NCBI GenBank assembly: GCA_937894935.1
Contig: CALAYC010000166.1
Span: forward strand, 1 to 12,430
Direction: 5' to 3'
Length of the DNA stretch: 12,430 nucleotides
Source: an uncultured Verrucomicrobiota bacterium
Lineage (GTDB): Bacteria; Verrucomicrobiota; Verrucomicrobiia; Limisphaerales; JADLHS01
Shown here piece by piece: positions 1-7,225 of the stretch. The translations under genes were made by a program, and so were the position numbers. Every line of letters starts with the position of its first letter. Position 1 is the first letter of the stretch. The notes beneath the pieces were generated by a model, which was not told the DNA's origin, did no database searches, and saw only the letters and a program-made list of their open reading frames with translations.

Positions 1-212
1 CCGTACGGACTGCCTTTAATCGCGCCGAAAATCTGCTTCAGCAATTTGCCGATAACGTGCTTGGGCGCCATGATGATGATTGCTCCGAGAGCAGATCCGC
101 AGATGACAAGGTATTCCGAAACGACGAGCAGGTGCGCGGGATGTCCTCCCGCCATGAGGAAGCCGCCCATTACGGCACTCAGAACAATGATGGAACCGAT
201 GATGATAATCAT
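1..212 (-). CDS. motA: MotA flagellar stator protein, N-terminal part (runs off the window)
   Basis: The first 70 codons are visible; the rest lies beyond the left edge. The protein starts MIIIIGSIIVLSAVMGGFLM, continues with AGGH at residues 21-24, and has a second hydrophobic stretch around residues 31-50 ending in IIIMAPKHVIG. This matches the N-terminal two-helix region of MotA/PomA-type stators, including the conserved G-G-x-x-x-A-G-G-H pattern. In this family MotA and MotB form the ion channel in the inner membrane that pushes on the rotor protein FliG. The proton-binding Asp is on MotB, which is not in the window. The start codon overlaps the fliA stop codon as ATGA, which fixes the start and suggests translational coupling. 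There is no clear Shine-Dalgarno sequence. The family call is firm, but proton versus sodium coupling cannot be told from this fragment. Confidence 0.87.
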   Translation of the reverse strand, partial: MIIIIGSIIVLSAVMGGFLMAGGHPAHLLVVSEYLVICGSALGAIIIMAPKHVIGKLLKQIFGAIKGSPY

Positions 213-1042
213 ACTGCTGCGAGTTGTTTCCGAGGTTTATTCTCCGTGACGTCCTGTTGTTTCAGGAAGGAACGGATGGCAAGAATGGCCTGCGAATGAA
301 TCTGGCAGATGCGCGATTCGGTTACGCCAAAGGCTTCGGCAATTTCGCGCAAACGCAGATCTTCAAAGTAATAAAGCGCGAGCACCTTCCGCTGCATTTC
401 CGGCAATTGCGTAATGCGCTTGGCGATAATCGCCGCAAATTCCCGGCGCTCGGTGCAATCCAGCGGATCGGGTTGCGAATCATCAGCAATGCGGTCATGA
501 CGATTCTCTTCTTCGTCTTCGTTCAACGGTGACGCATCGAGACAGACAAACGTGGCGGGGCGGATTTCATCGAGTAACTCGTGATATTCGTCCACTGAAA
601 GCTTCAACGCGCGGGCCATTTGTTCGTCCGAAGGCGGTTCGCCCAGCGATTGCTCCAATTGCTGCATCACGGTCTGAACTTTGCGCGCTTTGTCGTGCAC
701 GGACCGCGGCACCCAATCGAGTCGCCGTAATTCATCAAAAATCGCGCCGCGAATTCGCACGCGGGCATACGATTCGAATTTGCTGCCGCCGTTGGGATCG
801 AAATTGCGCACTGCGTTGAGCAGTCCCACGAGGCCGGAACTGTAGAGATCGTCCTGATCCACATGCGCGGGCAGACTCATGGCGAGCCGTCCGACGACCT
901 GGCGCACGAGGGGCAAATGCTGCTGCACGAGGTCATTTTCAGCCTGGCTGCCGGGCGCGACCCGCCCATAACACTGCGAAACGTCTTTGGCCGCGACCGG
1001 GGTTCGGGTCGCGCTCGGGAGAGTGGAAACAACAGTAGCCAT
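209..1042 (-). CDS. fliA: RNA polymerase sigma factor FliA (sigma28, FliA/WhiG family)
   Basis: This 277-residue group 3 sigma factor directs RNA polymerase to late flagellar and chemotaxis promoters. Residues 36-110 are region 2: LPLVRQVVGRLA, then VDQDDLYSSGLVGLLNAV, then YARVRIRGAIFDELRRLDWV. The last is a hallmark of the FliA/WhiG family. Region 3 follows at about 111-165 (PRSVHDKARKVQ). Region 4, at about 203-260, carries the -35 helix-turn-helix LREIAEAFGVTESRICQIHS at 231-250. About 34 poorly conserved residues precede region 2, so the true start could be a little further in. The annotated ATG lies 6 bases after the stop of the upstream 77-residue gene and has no good ribosome site. 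The stop overlaps motA. No flgM anti-sigma gene is visible here. Family identification is secure; choosing FliA over WhiG rests on the flagellar context. Confidence 0.95.
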   Translation of the reverse strand: MATVVSTLPSATRTPVAAKDVSQCYGRVAPGSQAENDLVQQHLPLVRQVVGRLAMSLPAHVDQDDLYSSGLVGLLNAVRNFDPNGGSKFESYARVRIRGAIFDELRRLDWVPRSVHDKARKVQTVMQQLEQSLGEPPSDEQMARALKLSVDEYHELLDEIRPATFVCLDASPLNEDEEENRHDRIADDSQPDPLDCTERREFAAIIAKRITQLPEMQRKVLALYYFEDLRLREIAEAFGVTESRICQIHSQAILAIRSFLKQQDVTENKPRKQLAAV

Positions 1043-1048
1043 TACAGA

Positions 1049-1282
1049 TTATTTGGTCGGTTGACCGTTTTTCGCGTTTCCGGCCGCCGCGGCAGCCTTT
1101 TCGAGACTTTCTTTCAATCCGCTGAGCCACACGCGGCCCCACCAGCGGAATAACAAACCGGACACGAGCGCCGCCACGCAGGCGCGCAAAAATAAAGCCG
1201 GCAGGCCGACCTCCTTCACCCAACCGGTGACGGCCCCGATCCCGAACCCCAGTAACCCGCCCATCATCATCATTTTCTTCAT
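1049..1282 (-). CDS. small two-helix membrane protein of unknown function, in the usual flhG position
   Basis: This 77-residue protein is not one I recognise. It begins MKKMMMMGGLLGFGIGAVTG and has two hydrophobic stretches, about residues 5-21 and 27-48. The second is followed by WWGRVW and an amphipathic, Ala/Lys-rich tail (KESLEKAAAAAGNAKNG at 57-73). It is therefore probably an inner-membrane protein with a soluble C-terminus. Four consecutive in-frame ATG codons (residues 4-7) make the exact start uncertain; M1 is chosen because it forms an ATGA overlap with a 17-codon ORF upstream. It sits 52 bases after flhF and 6 bases before fliA, exactly where many flagellar operons carry the MinD-like flhG. 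It has no ATPase motif and is not FlhG. Operon membership suggests a flagellar role, but no function can be assigned. Confidence 0.72.
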   Translation of the reverse strand: MKKMMMMGGLLGFGIGAVTGWVKEVGLPALFLRACVAALVSGLLFRWWGRVWLSGLKESLEKAAAAAGNAKNGQPTK

Positions 1283-1332
1283 GTTCGATGTCTCGTCGCG
1301 CGTTTGAGCAGAACATCTGCCACGAACCGCAT
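1279..1332 (-). CDS. possible 17-residue leader ORF between flhF and the 77-residue membrane protein
   Basis: An ATG two bases after the flhF stop opens a 17-codon frame (MRFVADVLLKRATRHRT). Its TGA overlaps the start of the next gene as ATGA. It fills nearly the whole 52-base spacer, so ribosomes leaving flhF could re-initiate and be handed on to the downstream gene. There is no Shine-Dalgarno sequence and no recognisable product. It may be only a coupling device, or chance. Confidence is low. Confidence 0.2.
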   Translation of the reverse strand: MRFVADVLLKRATRHRT

Positions 1333-1334
1333 TT

Positions 1335-2516
1335 CTAGCGATTCACTGCGCAACTCCTTGATTTTTGCGGAAATTGGTGGCGGAAAATCTGTTCCGCCGT
1401 GGCCGGAACGAACTCGCCAGGAATATTTTGCCCGGCGCTGAGATATTGAACTGAGCAATTTGTGCCGAGCGCCAGATTCCATAATTTCCCCCAGCGATTT
1501 TCCTCATCCAGATGCGTCACGATTACGTCGCGCACCGGTAACGCGGAAAAAGCCCGGATTTGTGCCAGCAACAGCGACGTCTCATACGCGCCGTTCACCA
1601 CCAGGTGAATTTGCGCGTTCGGCAACGTCGCGAGACGCTGCTGCAATTGTTTCATTGCCGCGCTGTCATTCGGATTCACCCCCGGCAAATCGATAAACAG
1701 GCAATCCACGTCCGGTATCTCGTTGTTGGCCGGAGTGCAACGCTCTACTGGCACATTCAAAATTTCCGCAAACACGCTGAGCGATTCGGCGGTGTTCGCC
1801 ACGTGACCATCCAAGCGCCAGACCGCGGCGCTGCGACCTTCCACGAGCGAAACCTGCGCGAGCCATTTGCACAGCGCCGTCGTTTTGCCCGAACCGGGCG
1901 CGCCGACAAAAACATGAACACCGGTTGTTTCAGGACGGATATCATTCCAGTGCTGCGCTAAAACCTGCTTGGCGAGGTCGATTTCTTCGGCGAGCGACAC
2001 TGGCGCTTCAGTTCCGAACTGCGCGCATAAATCCGCCACGACGCGCTCGGCGTTCACCTGCGATAAACCGGTTTGTTCCAGGAGCGATCCGATGCGCCAA
2101 TCGCCTTTGGCAAATTTCCCTGCAGTCTTGTGCTCGTTTTCTTCGTTCGAGCGTAAAATGTCTGACTTCGCGAACGACGGCGAGAAGGACGACGATTGCG
2201 GGGCGTTTTGTGCCTGTTGAGAAAGTTTTTGACGCAGCTCTTGAATCTCAGCGCGCAACTCCGCCAGAGCGCTGACCTGCACGGCATCCGTTTCCGGCAA
2301 CGGAGCGGATTCCGGAAATGCGGTCGGCGTCGGCGTGGCAGCAGCATTCTCCGGCACGTGCGCCAGGACTTCGATGCGCGGCTTTTGCCAGAGGCGCGCA
2401 AAACCTTCCGCCGGCAGTCGCCGGACATTCAACACCACGGCTTCCGGTCCGAGCGTGTCGCGAATCTGCGTTACCGCATCAGCTACCGACTCGGCAATAA
2501 ACGTATGAACAGGCAT
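1335..2516 (-). CDS. flhF: FlhF, SRP-family GTPase for flagellar placement, with divergent G motifs
   Basis: This 393-residue protein belongs to the SRP54/FtsY/FlhF GTPase family, which directs where flagella are built at the membrane. The N-terminus MPVHTFIAESVADAVTQIRD plus LGPEAVVLN (22-30) is the typical FlhF B domain. A low-complexity Pro/Ala region (58-75), a probable coiled segment (82-103) and a variable linker follow. An N-like helical region (about 140-195) leads into the G domain. The P-loop GAPGSGKTT (205-213) is intact, and SAGQNIP (360-366) fits G5. Other motifs depart from the family: the usual DTYRIGA-like motif reads LDGHVAN (235-241), DTAGR reads DLPGV (276-280), and TKLD reads THLD (334-337). 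It lies between a 76-residue ORF and the spacer leading to fliA. The gene call is strong because of the B domain, the G-domain layout and its place after flhA. Normal GTP hydrolysis and dimerisation are doubtful. Confidence 0.9.
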   Translation of the reverse strand: MPVHTFIAESVADAVTQIRDTLGPEAVVLNVRRLPAEGFARLWQKPRIEVLAHVPENAAATPTPTAFPESAPLPETDAVQVSALAELRAEIQELRQKLSQQAQNAPQSSSFSPSFAKSDILRSNEENEHKTAGKFAKGDWRIGSLLEQTGLSQVNAERVVADLCAQFGTEAPVSLAEEIDLAKQVLAQHWNDIRPETTGVHVFVGAPGSGKTTALCKWLAQVSLVEGRSAAVWRLDGHVANTAESLSVFAEILNVPVERCTPANNEIPDVDCLFIDLPGVNPNDSAAMKQLQQRLATLPNAQIHLVVNGAYETSLLLAQIRAFSALPVRDVIVTHLDEENRWGKLWNLALGTNCSVQYLSAGQNIPGEFVPATAEQIFRHQFPQKSRSCAVNR

Positions 2517-2521
2517 GGTTA

Positions 2522-2752
2522 TCAGAGAGTTGATTTTGTGATCGGCGCTGAATTCGTCGCGGGCGTCGGTTGTTCGGAAACCGCTTCAGCGAGTTCCCAA
2601 TGCCGCGTCGGGTTGGCGAACGTTTCACCCGGCCAAAAGCGTCCGCGGCGCACCGCGCGACGGGGCGGTCGCTCCATCGGCGCCAGCGGCAAACCGGCCC
2701 GACCACCCAACCAGCGAAAAGTTTGTGAATTCGTTTTCATGGTTATTCTCAT
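2522..2752 (-). CDS. small basic protein of unknown function between flhA and flhF
   Basis: A 76-codon frame occupies almost the entire 232-base space between flhA and flhF. Its ATG overlaps the flhA stop as ATGA, and its TGA ends 5 bases before the flhF start. That is the spacing expected of a real operon gene. The product is Arg/Pro-rich and contains FRWLGGRAGLPLAPMERPP (residues 11-29), a basic run RRAVRRGRFWPGE, and a polar Ser/Thr/Pro tail. No membrane segment, signal peptide or known domain is visible. A second in-frame ATG four codons in (at 2740) would give a 72-residue version. Codon choice (CCG, GCG, CGC, ACG) matches the neighbours. I do not recognise it. It may be a lineage-specific flagellar accessory protein, or an open frame kept by chance. 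Confidence 0.5.
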   Translation of the reverse strand: MRITMKTNSQTFRWLGGRAGLPLAPMERPPRRAVRRGRFWPGETFANPTRHWELAEAVSEQPTPATNSAPITKSTL

Positions 2753-4872
2753 TCGGGACACGGCACCATTGCGGCGCTTTGGATTTCAACCCGGGCAGGA
2801 ACTTCCGCGTACGACAACACTGACAAATCTGCAAACGTGCTTTCGAAGAAGCGACGGAACGCGAGTCGGATCTGTGGCGCGCACAGCACCAGCGGTTGTT
2901 GGCCTTCCGCCAGCAATTTTTGAATGTGCCGCGACAACGTCGTCATCAGATGCTGCGCGAGTTTCGGTTCGAGCATCAGCGCGATTTCCGTCGCGGATTG
3001 CCGCACGCCTTGCGCGATCTGCTGTTCGAGTTTGGGATCGAGCGTGATGGCGCGCAGCGGACCGTTTTCGGATTGGAAGGGCTTGACCAATTGCGGGCCG
3101 AGTGCGCGGCGTGCGTATTCGGAAAGTTCGTCCGGGTTCTTCGTGACGCTCGCGTAATCGCTGACCTTCTCGAGAATGCCCGCGAGATTGCGAATCGAAA
3201 TACCTTCGGCCAACAGGTTCTGCAGAATCCGCTGCACCTGGCCGACGGTGAGTTGCGCGGGAATCAATTCGTTCACCACGGTTGGATGGGTCTGCTTCAG
3301 GTTGTCCAACAGCAACTGCACATCCTGCCGGCTCAAAATTTCGTGTGCGTTGCGGCGAATAGTTTCCGACAGATGCGTTACGAGAACCGACGGCGCGTCC
3401 ACCACGGTGTAACCAGCAGCTTCGGCGGATTTGCGTTCCACGTCCGTGATCCATGTAGCGGGTAATTGGAACACCGGCTCGACCGTCGGAATGCCTTTCA
3501 GCGTGACTTTGCTGTTGGTGGCGTTCATCGCCAGCCAATAACCGGGCGCCAACGTGCCTTGCGCGATGACATTGCCCTTGAGCAGGAAGCGATAATCGTT
3601 CGCGCCGAGTTGCAAATTGTCGCGCAAACGAATCGGCGGAATCACCACGCCCATCTCGGTGGCAAACGCGCGGCGCACGCCGGTGACGCGTTCCAACAAA
3701 TCGCCGTTCTTGCGCGTGTCGGCGAGACTCACGAGTCCGTAGCCCAACTCGATTTGCAGCGCATCCACGTTGAGCAACGCTTCAATCTTCTCGCCGTTCG
3801 CGCCGGGTTGCGCTGCTGCTGCAGCCGCGGCGGGTTTGCCGTCTTTAGTGGCTTCTTTGCCGCCGGCTGCTTGAATCTTTGCCGCCGGACCGCGTTTCTT
3901 CAGTTCACGCGTTACAAACCACGAAACACCTGCGAGCACGAGGAATGGTAACATCGGCAAACCAGGCACGAGCGCGAATACCACCAACATTCCGGTGAGA
4001 ATGCTCATGGCTCGCGGATAGAAGAGCAATTGTTTGCCGAGTTCCTGGCCGAGACTTTCTTTCGAAGCGGCGCGCGTTACCAACATACCGGCCGCGAGCG
4101 ATACGATGAGTGCCGGAATCTGCGACACCAGACCGTCGCCAATCGAGAGCAACGTGAAGCGTTGCAGTGATTCGGTAACGGTCATGCCCTTTTGCACGAC
4201 GCCGATGGCGAATCCGCCGATGACGTTGATCAACGTGATTAACACCGCAGCAATCGCGTCGCCGCGAACGAACTTACTCGCACCGTCCATCGCGCCGTAG
4301 AAATCCGCTTCCTGTTCGACTTTGCGGCGGCGAGTGCGAGCCTGTTCTTCATTGATGACGCCCGCACTCAGTTCGGCGTCGATGGCCATTTGTTTGCCGG
4401 GCATCGCGTCCAACGTGAAACGCGCCGCGACTTCCGCGATACGTCCCGCACCCTTGGTGATGACGATAAAGTTAATCAACACCAGGATGAAGAAGATGAC
4501 GAGACCGACGATGTAATTGCCGCGCACGACGAAGTTGCCGAACGCTTCAATGATATGGCCCGCGTAGCCGTCGAGCAGAATCAGGCGCGTCGAAGCCACG
4601 TTCAATGCCAGTCGGAATAGCGTGATACACAGCAGTAACGTCGGGAAACCGGTGAAGTCCGATGGATTCTCGAGATACAAAATCACCAACAACACCAGCA
4701 ACGAAATGGCGATGCTGATGGCGAGTAACATGTCGAGACCGATGGGCGGCACCGGCAGGAACAACAGCAGTACTGTGCCGAACAGGCCGAGAATGAGCCA
4801 GAAATCACCGCGGCGCGCGTATTTCGCGAGCCCGAGACCTTTCGGTGTGGATGTGGAAATCGAGGCAGCCAT
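2749..4872 (-). CDS. flhA: FlhA, flagellar type III export gate protein
   Basis: This 707-residue protein is the large export-gate component. In the family, a ring of nine copies couples the proton motive force to substrate export, and its cytoplasmic part docks chaperone-substrate complexes. The N-terminal half (about 23-325) carries roughly eight hydrophobic helices. The family signature is at 149-167 (AARFTLDAMPGKQMAIDAE), followed by the basic cytoplasmic loop RTRRRKVEQEADFYGAMDGA. An Ala-rich linker (about 330-360) joins the cytoplasmic domain, with conserved stretches such as LGYGLVSLAD (376-385) and VNELIPAQLTVGQVQRILQN (533-552). Length is normal for FlhA (about 690-700). It starts three bases after the flhB stop, and its own stop overlaps the next small ORF. 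The flagellar rather than virulence identity follows from the fliOPQR-flhB-flhF neighbours. Confidence 0.98.
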   Translation of the reverse strand: MAASISTSTPKGLGLAKYARRGDFWLILGLFGTVLLLFLPVPPIGLDMLLAISIAISLLVLLVILYLENPSDFTGFPTLLLCITLFRLALNVASTRLILLDGYAGHIIEAFGNFVVRGNYIVGLVIFFILVLINFIVITKGAGRIAEVAARFTLDAMPGKQMAIDAELSAGVINEEQARTRRRKVEQEADFYGAMDGASKFVRGDAIAAVLITLINVIGGFAIGVVQKGMTVTESLQRFTLLSIGDGLVSQIPALIVSLAAGMLVTRAASKESLGQELGKQLLFYPRAMSILTGMLVVFALVPGLPMLPFLVLAGVSWFVTRELKKRGPAAKIQAAGGKEATKDGKPAAAAAAAQPGANGEKIEALLNVDALQIELGYGLVSLADTRKNGDLLERVTGVRRAFATEMGVVIPPIRLRDNLQLGANDYRFLLKGNVIAQGTLAPGYWLAMNATNSKVTLKGIPTVEPVFQLPATWITDVERKSAEAAGYTVVDAPSVLVTHLSETIRRNAHEILSRQDVQLLLDNLKQTHPTVVNELIPAQLTVGQVQRILQNLLAEGISIRNLAGILEKVSDYASVTKNPDELSEYARRALGPQLVKPFQSENGPLRAITLDPKLEQQIAQGVRQSATEIALMLEPKLAQHLMTTLSRHIQKLLAEGQQPLVLCAPQIRLAFRRFFESTFADLSVLSYAEVPARVEIQSAAMVPCPE

Positions 4873-4875
4873 GGT

Positions 4876-5964
4876 TTAAACGTGATTTTGCTCGGTGTAA
4901 TACCGGTAACGGTTGATGCGATAGACGTAAGCGAGAATTTCGGCGACCGCGGCGTAAAGTTGCGCGGGAATTTCACCGCCGACTTTGCCGTATTTGAACA
5001 TCATGCGCGCGAGCGGTTTGTTCTCAACGATCGGCACGCTGTGTTTGGTGGCAATTTCACGAATGCGCAGCGCGTTCAATCGCGTGCCTTTCGCGACAAT
5101 CTTCGGCGCTTTCATCGTCTTGCGGTCATAGCGCAACGCAATGGCAAAATGCGTCGGGTTGGTCACGACGACGTCGGCTTTTGGAACATCCTGCATCATC
5201 TGGCGCACGGTTCGCGCTGAGCGACGACGGCGTTGTCGCGCTTTGACGTGCGGATTGCCTTCGGAGTTTTTCATTTCCTCCTTCACTTCCTCTTTCGTCA
5301 TCATGAGGTCGCGATTCGTCCGCCAGAACTGATAGCCGTAATCCACAGCAGCGATCGCCATCAGGCACAACACCACGCGCCACGTGATGCCGAAGGCAGC
5401 GTTGGCAATGAATTCGCCGAAGCGCCAAACGCTCACCGGCGTGTAGAAAATCGGATCGGACACCAGCGTCTTCACCTGCGAGTAGGTCAGACCGGCGATC
5501 GTGCCGAGCTTCAACAACGAAACTCCCGTCGGCACGAGTGAGCGACCGGAGAACACGCGTTTGAAACCTTGAACCGGATTGAGTTTTTCCCATTTCGGCT
5601 CCAGCGCTTCGGACGCAGTTTGAAAACGATTTTGAATCACACCGGCGAGCAAACCACCGCTGACCGTGCCGATCACAATCGGACCGATGCAGGCGATGAA
5701 CGTTTGCGCGCCATTAATGGCGTAACCCTGAATGGCGTTGAGTGTGAACGGCACTTCGTGCAGATGACCGAGAATGGACGTCTGCACGTTCACGAAACGG
5801 TTCCACAGGTCCACGCCGGCGAACCGGAGCGCAATCAGGCCGCCGAGCAGCACAAAGACAGTCTGCACCTCAGCGCTGCGGGCGAATTGGCCTTTCTTAA
5901 TGGCCTCTTCTAAACGCCTTGGCGTCGGTTTCTCTGTCTTCTCACCTGCTGGTTTATCAGCCAT
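4876..5964 (-). CDS. flhB: FlhB, export-specificity switch of the flagellar secretion system
   Basis: This 362-residue gate protein stops rod/hook export and starts filament export after it cleaves itself. The N-terminus ADKPAGEKTEKPTPRRLEEA (2-21) is the classic FlhB/YscU opening. Four hydrophobic segments lie at about 33-50, 83-108, 145-162 and 185-212. A charged linker (MMTKEEVKEEMKNSEGNPHV, 221-240) leads to the cytoplasmic domain. The autocleavage motif NPTH is intact at residues 269-272, within VVVTNPTHFAIALRYD. The protein ends soon after the conserved PLAR (317-320) and the final helix, so there is no long C-terminal extension. It begins 39 bases after fliR without an evident ribosome site and is nearly contiguous with flhA. 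The flagellar assignment is firm. Confidence 0.98.
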   Translation of the reverse strand: MADKPAGEKTEKPTPRRLEEAIKKGQFARSAEVQTVFVLLGGLIALRFAGVDLWNRFVNVQTSILGHLHEVPFTLNAIQGYAINGAQTFIACIGPIVIGTVSGGLLAGVIQNRFQTASEALEPKWEKLNPVQGFKRVFSGRSLVPTGVSLLKLGTIAGLTYSQVKTLVSDPIFYTPVSVWRFGEFIANAAFGITWRVVLCLMAIAAVDYGYQFWRTNRDLMMTKEEVKEEMKNSEGNPHVKARQRRRRSARTVRQMMQDVPKADVVVTNPTHFAIALRYDRKTMKAPKIVAKGTRLNALRIREIATKHSVPIVENKPLARMMFKYGKVGGEIPAQLYAAVAEILAYVYRINRYRYYTEQNHV

Positions 5965-6003
5965 GTCTGTTAAATCGTTTGATTCGTCGCTCTCGTTTGC
6001 GCT

Positions 6004-6765
6004 TCAACTTCCGGCCAATCGCGCGACGTTAATGATGTCTTCCGGTAACCGCCGCAGATAGTTCGCGATGTGTTGCGCCATGAACGTGCAGGTCAGACCA
6101 AACGTCGTCAGACCCGCGAAAATGCGAACCGGAAAGCTTTCGGAGAACACGTTCATCTGCGGCACGGCGCGGCCCAGCACGGCGAATACCAGCGTGACGA
6201 GGAACGAAACTGCCATCACCGGCGCGGCAATTTGCAGCGACAGGAAAAAGACTTTACCGGTGCGCACAATCATGTCCGCCAGGAAAGCTTCTTTGAGACT
6301 CGCGCCGCCGAACGGCAGAAGTGCGTAGCTCTTCTGAAAGCCCACGATCATCCAGTGATGCAGATCGAGACTCAGCAACGTCATGAGCGCGATCCAGTAA
6401 AGCATCAGGCCGGGCGCCATCGTTGGCCCGGAGACGAGTTGATTGAATTCCTGCGGCAGCGACAGACCCATTTCCGTGGCGATGAACGTTCCTGCAATTT
6501 CCAACGCGTAAAAAACCAGGCGACACACAAATCCGAGCAACAACCCGATACTGATTTCCACAAACATCAGCTTGGCGATGATCCAGATGGACAGTTGCTC
6601 TACCGGTATCACCGGCAAACCGGGAGCGACGAGCAATGCCACCAACGCACCGAGTGCCACGCGCAATTGCACGGGCAACGATTGCGTCGAGAACATCGGC
6701 AACACCGTCAACATCGCGCCGACGCGCGTGAAGACGAGAAACCAGGTTGTCAGCAGTGCGGTCAT
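6004..6765 (-). CDS. fliR: FliR, flagellar export gate membrane protein
   Basis: This 253-residue, very hydrophobic protein forms the core of the export channel together with FliP and FliQ. It shows about six hydrophobic stretches and the family's typical pattern: an opening with VFTRVGAMLTVLPMF, then IGLLLGFVCRLVFYALEIAG, then an internal FIATEMGLSLPQEFNQ segment. The C-terminal half contains ALLPFG (148-153), FAVLGRAVPQMNVF (about 193-206) and PVRIFAGL. Length is normal for FliR. The ATG overlaps the stop of a possible 49-residue ORF as ATGA; no Shine-Dalgarno sequence is obvious, so coupling may drive its translation. The unusual feature is the 178-base separation from fliQ, since these two genes are often adjacent. 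Confidence 0.97.
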   Translation of the reverse strand: MTALLTTWFLVFTRVGAMLTVLPMFSTQSLPVQLRVALGALVALLVAPGLPVIPVEQLSIWIIAKLMFVEISIGLLLGFVCRLVFYALEIAGTFIATEMGLSLPQEFNQLVSGPTMAPGLMLYWIALMTLLSLDLHHWMIVGFQKSYALLPFGGASLKEAFLADMIVRTGKVFFLSLQIAAPVMAVSFLVTLVFAVLGRAVPQMNVFSESFPVRIFAGLTTFGLTCTFMAQHIANYLRRLPEDIINVARLAGS

Positions 6766-6911
6766 GCCCGTTGCAAAGACGAATCACCGCGCTTCTTCGA
6801 ACGGCGCTTCATCGCCGTGGGGCGCGGGGGCGGATTCAGATTGAGCACCTTGCGAGTGATCGCACTGGACGCAACTCTCATTACGAGTTCGAGGGCGGGG
6901 GACATTTTCAT
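6762..6911 (-). CDS. possible 49-residue ORF between fliQ and fliR
   Basis: An ATG 32 bases after the fliQ stop opens a 49-codon frame whose TGA overlaps the fliR start as ATGA. The product starts MKMSPALELVMRVASS and has a Pro-rich centre (NLNPPPRPT) and a strongly basic stretch (MKRRSKKRG). No known family, membrane helix or signal is visible. Codons resemble those of the neighbours. The 32 bases before the ATG contain no G on the coding strand, which would leave the start unstructured and accessible without a Shine-Dalgarno sequence. It may be a real small protein, or a coupling frame that delivers ribosomes to fliR. The support is the spacing and the coupling, not homology. Confidence 0.35.
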   Translation of the reverse strand: MKMSPALELVMRVASSAITRKVLNLNPPPRPTAMKRRSKKRGDSSLQRA

Positions 6912-6943
6912 TTTGTGTGGGGAGTTTGTTGGTTTAGTTGGTT
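6912..6943 (-). promoter_or_regulatory. G-free A/C-rich leader between fliQ and the small ORF before fliR
   Basis: Directly after the fliQ stop, 32 consecutive coding-strand bases contain no G and consist mostly of A and C, with repeated AACCAAC/AAACCAAC-like units. It ends at the ATG of the 49-residue ORF. Such a stretch cannot form stable G-C structure. It could act as an unstructured translation-initiation region or an RNA-binding protein target. The function is inferred only. Confidence 0.3.
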
Positions 6944-7213
6944 TCAGTTTGTCATTGTCGGAATTCTTTCGATTACGGCTCGGGTAAATTCGATCATCGT
7001 GCGCACCATCCACGGCAACAACACGACGAGCAGGCCGATGACGCCGATGACTTTCGGCACGAACGTGAGGGTTTGTTCCTGAATGGACGTGACCGCTTGA
7101 AATAAGCTGACGCTCAAACCGATGACCATCACGGTCAGCAGAATGGGCGCGGCCAGCGCCACGCCTTGAAACATCATGTTTTTAATCAGTTCAACGGAAA
7201 ATTCCGGATTCAT
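6944..7213 (-). CDS. fliQ: FliQ, flagellar export gate membrane protein
   Basis: This 89-residue protein has two hydrophobic helices (about 16-38 and 52-72) joined by the conserved loop QAVTSIQEQTLTFVPK (39-54). It is the typical FliQ/SctS hairpin that wraps around the FliP-FliR core of the export gate. Length is exactly normal for the family. The start is well supported: GAAAGG lies a few bases upstream of the ATG in the 12-base gap after fliP, one of the few good Shine-Dalgarno sequences in the window. That fits a subunit needed in four copies per gate. Confidence 0.97.
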   Translation of the reverse strand: MNPEFSVELIKNMMFQGVALAAPILLTVMVIGLSVSLFQAVTSIQEQTLTFVPKVIGVIGLLVVLLPWMVRTMIEFTRAVIERIPTMTN

Positions 7214-7225
7214 AATTACCTTTCG

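Noticed and set aside
2196..3047. 283-codon plus-strand frame across the flhF/flhA boundary
   Set aside because: It is antisense to two well-identified genes and has a low-complexity Arg-rich product.
3466..3951. 161-codon plus-strand frame opposite flhA
   Set aside because: It is antisense to the conserved FlhA cytoplasmic domain; no motif or ribosome site.
6070..6987. 305-codon open frame on the plus strand opposite fliR
   Set aside because: Its product is rich in His, Arg and Gln with no domain, as expected for the antisense shadow of a hydrophobic membrane protein gene; fliR on the other strand is a clear family member.
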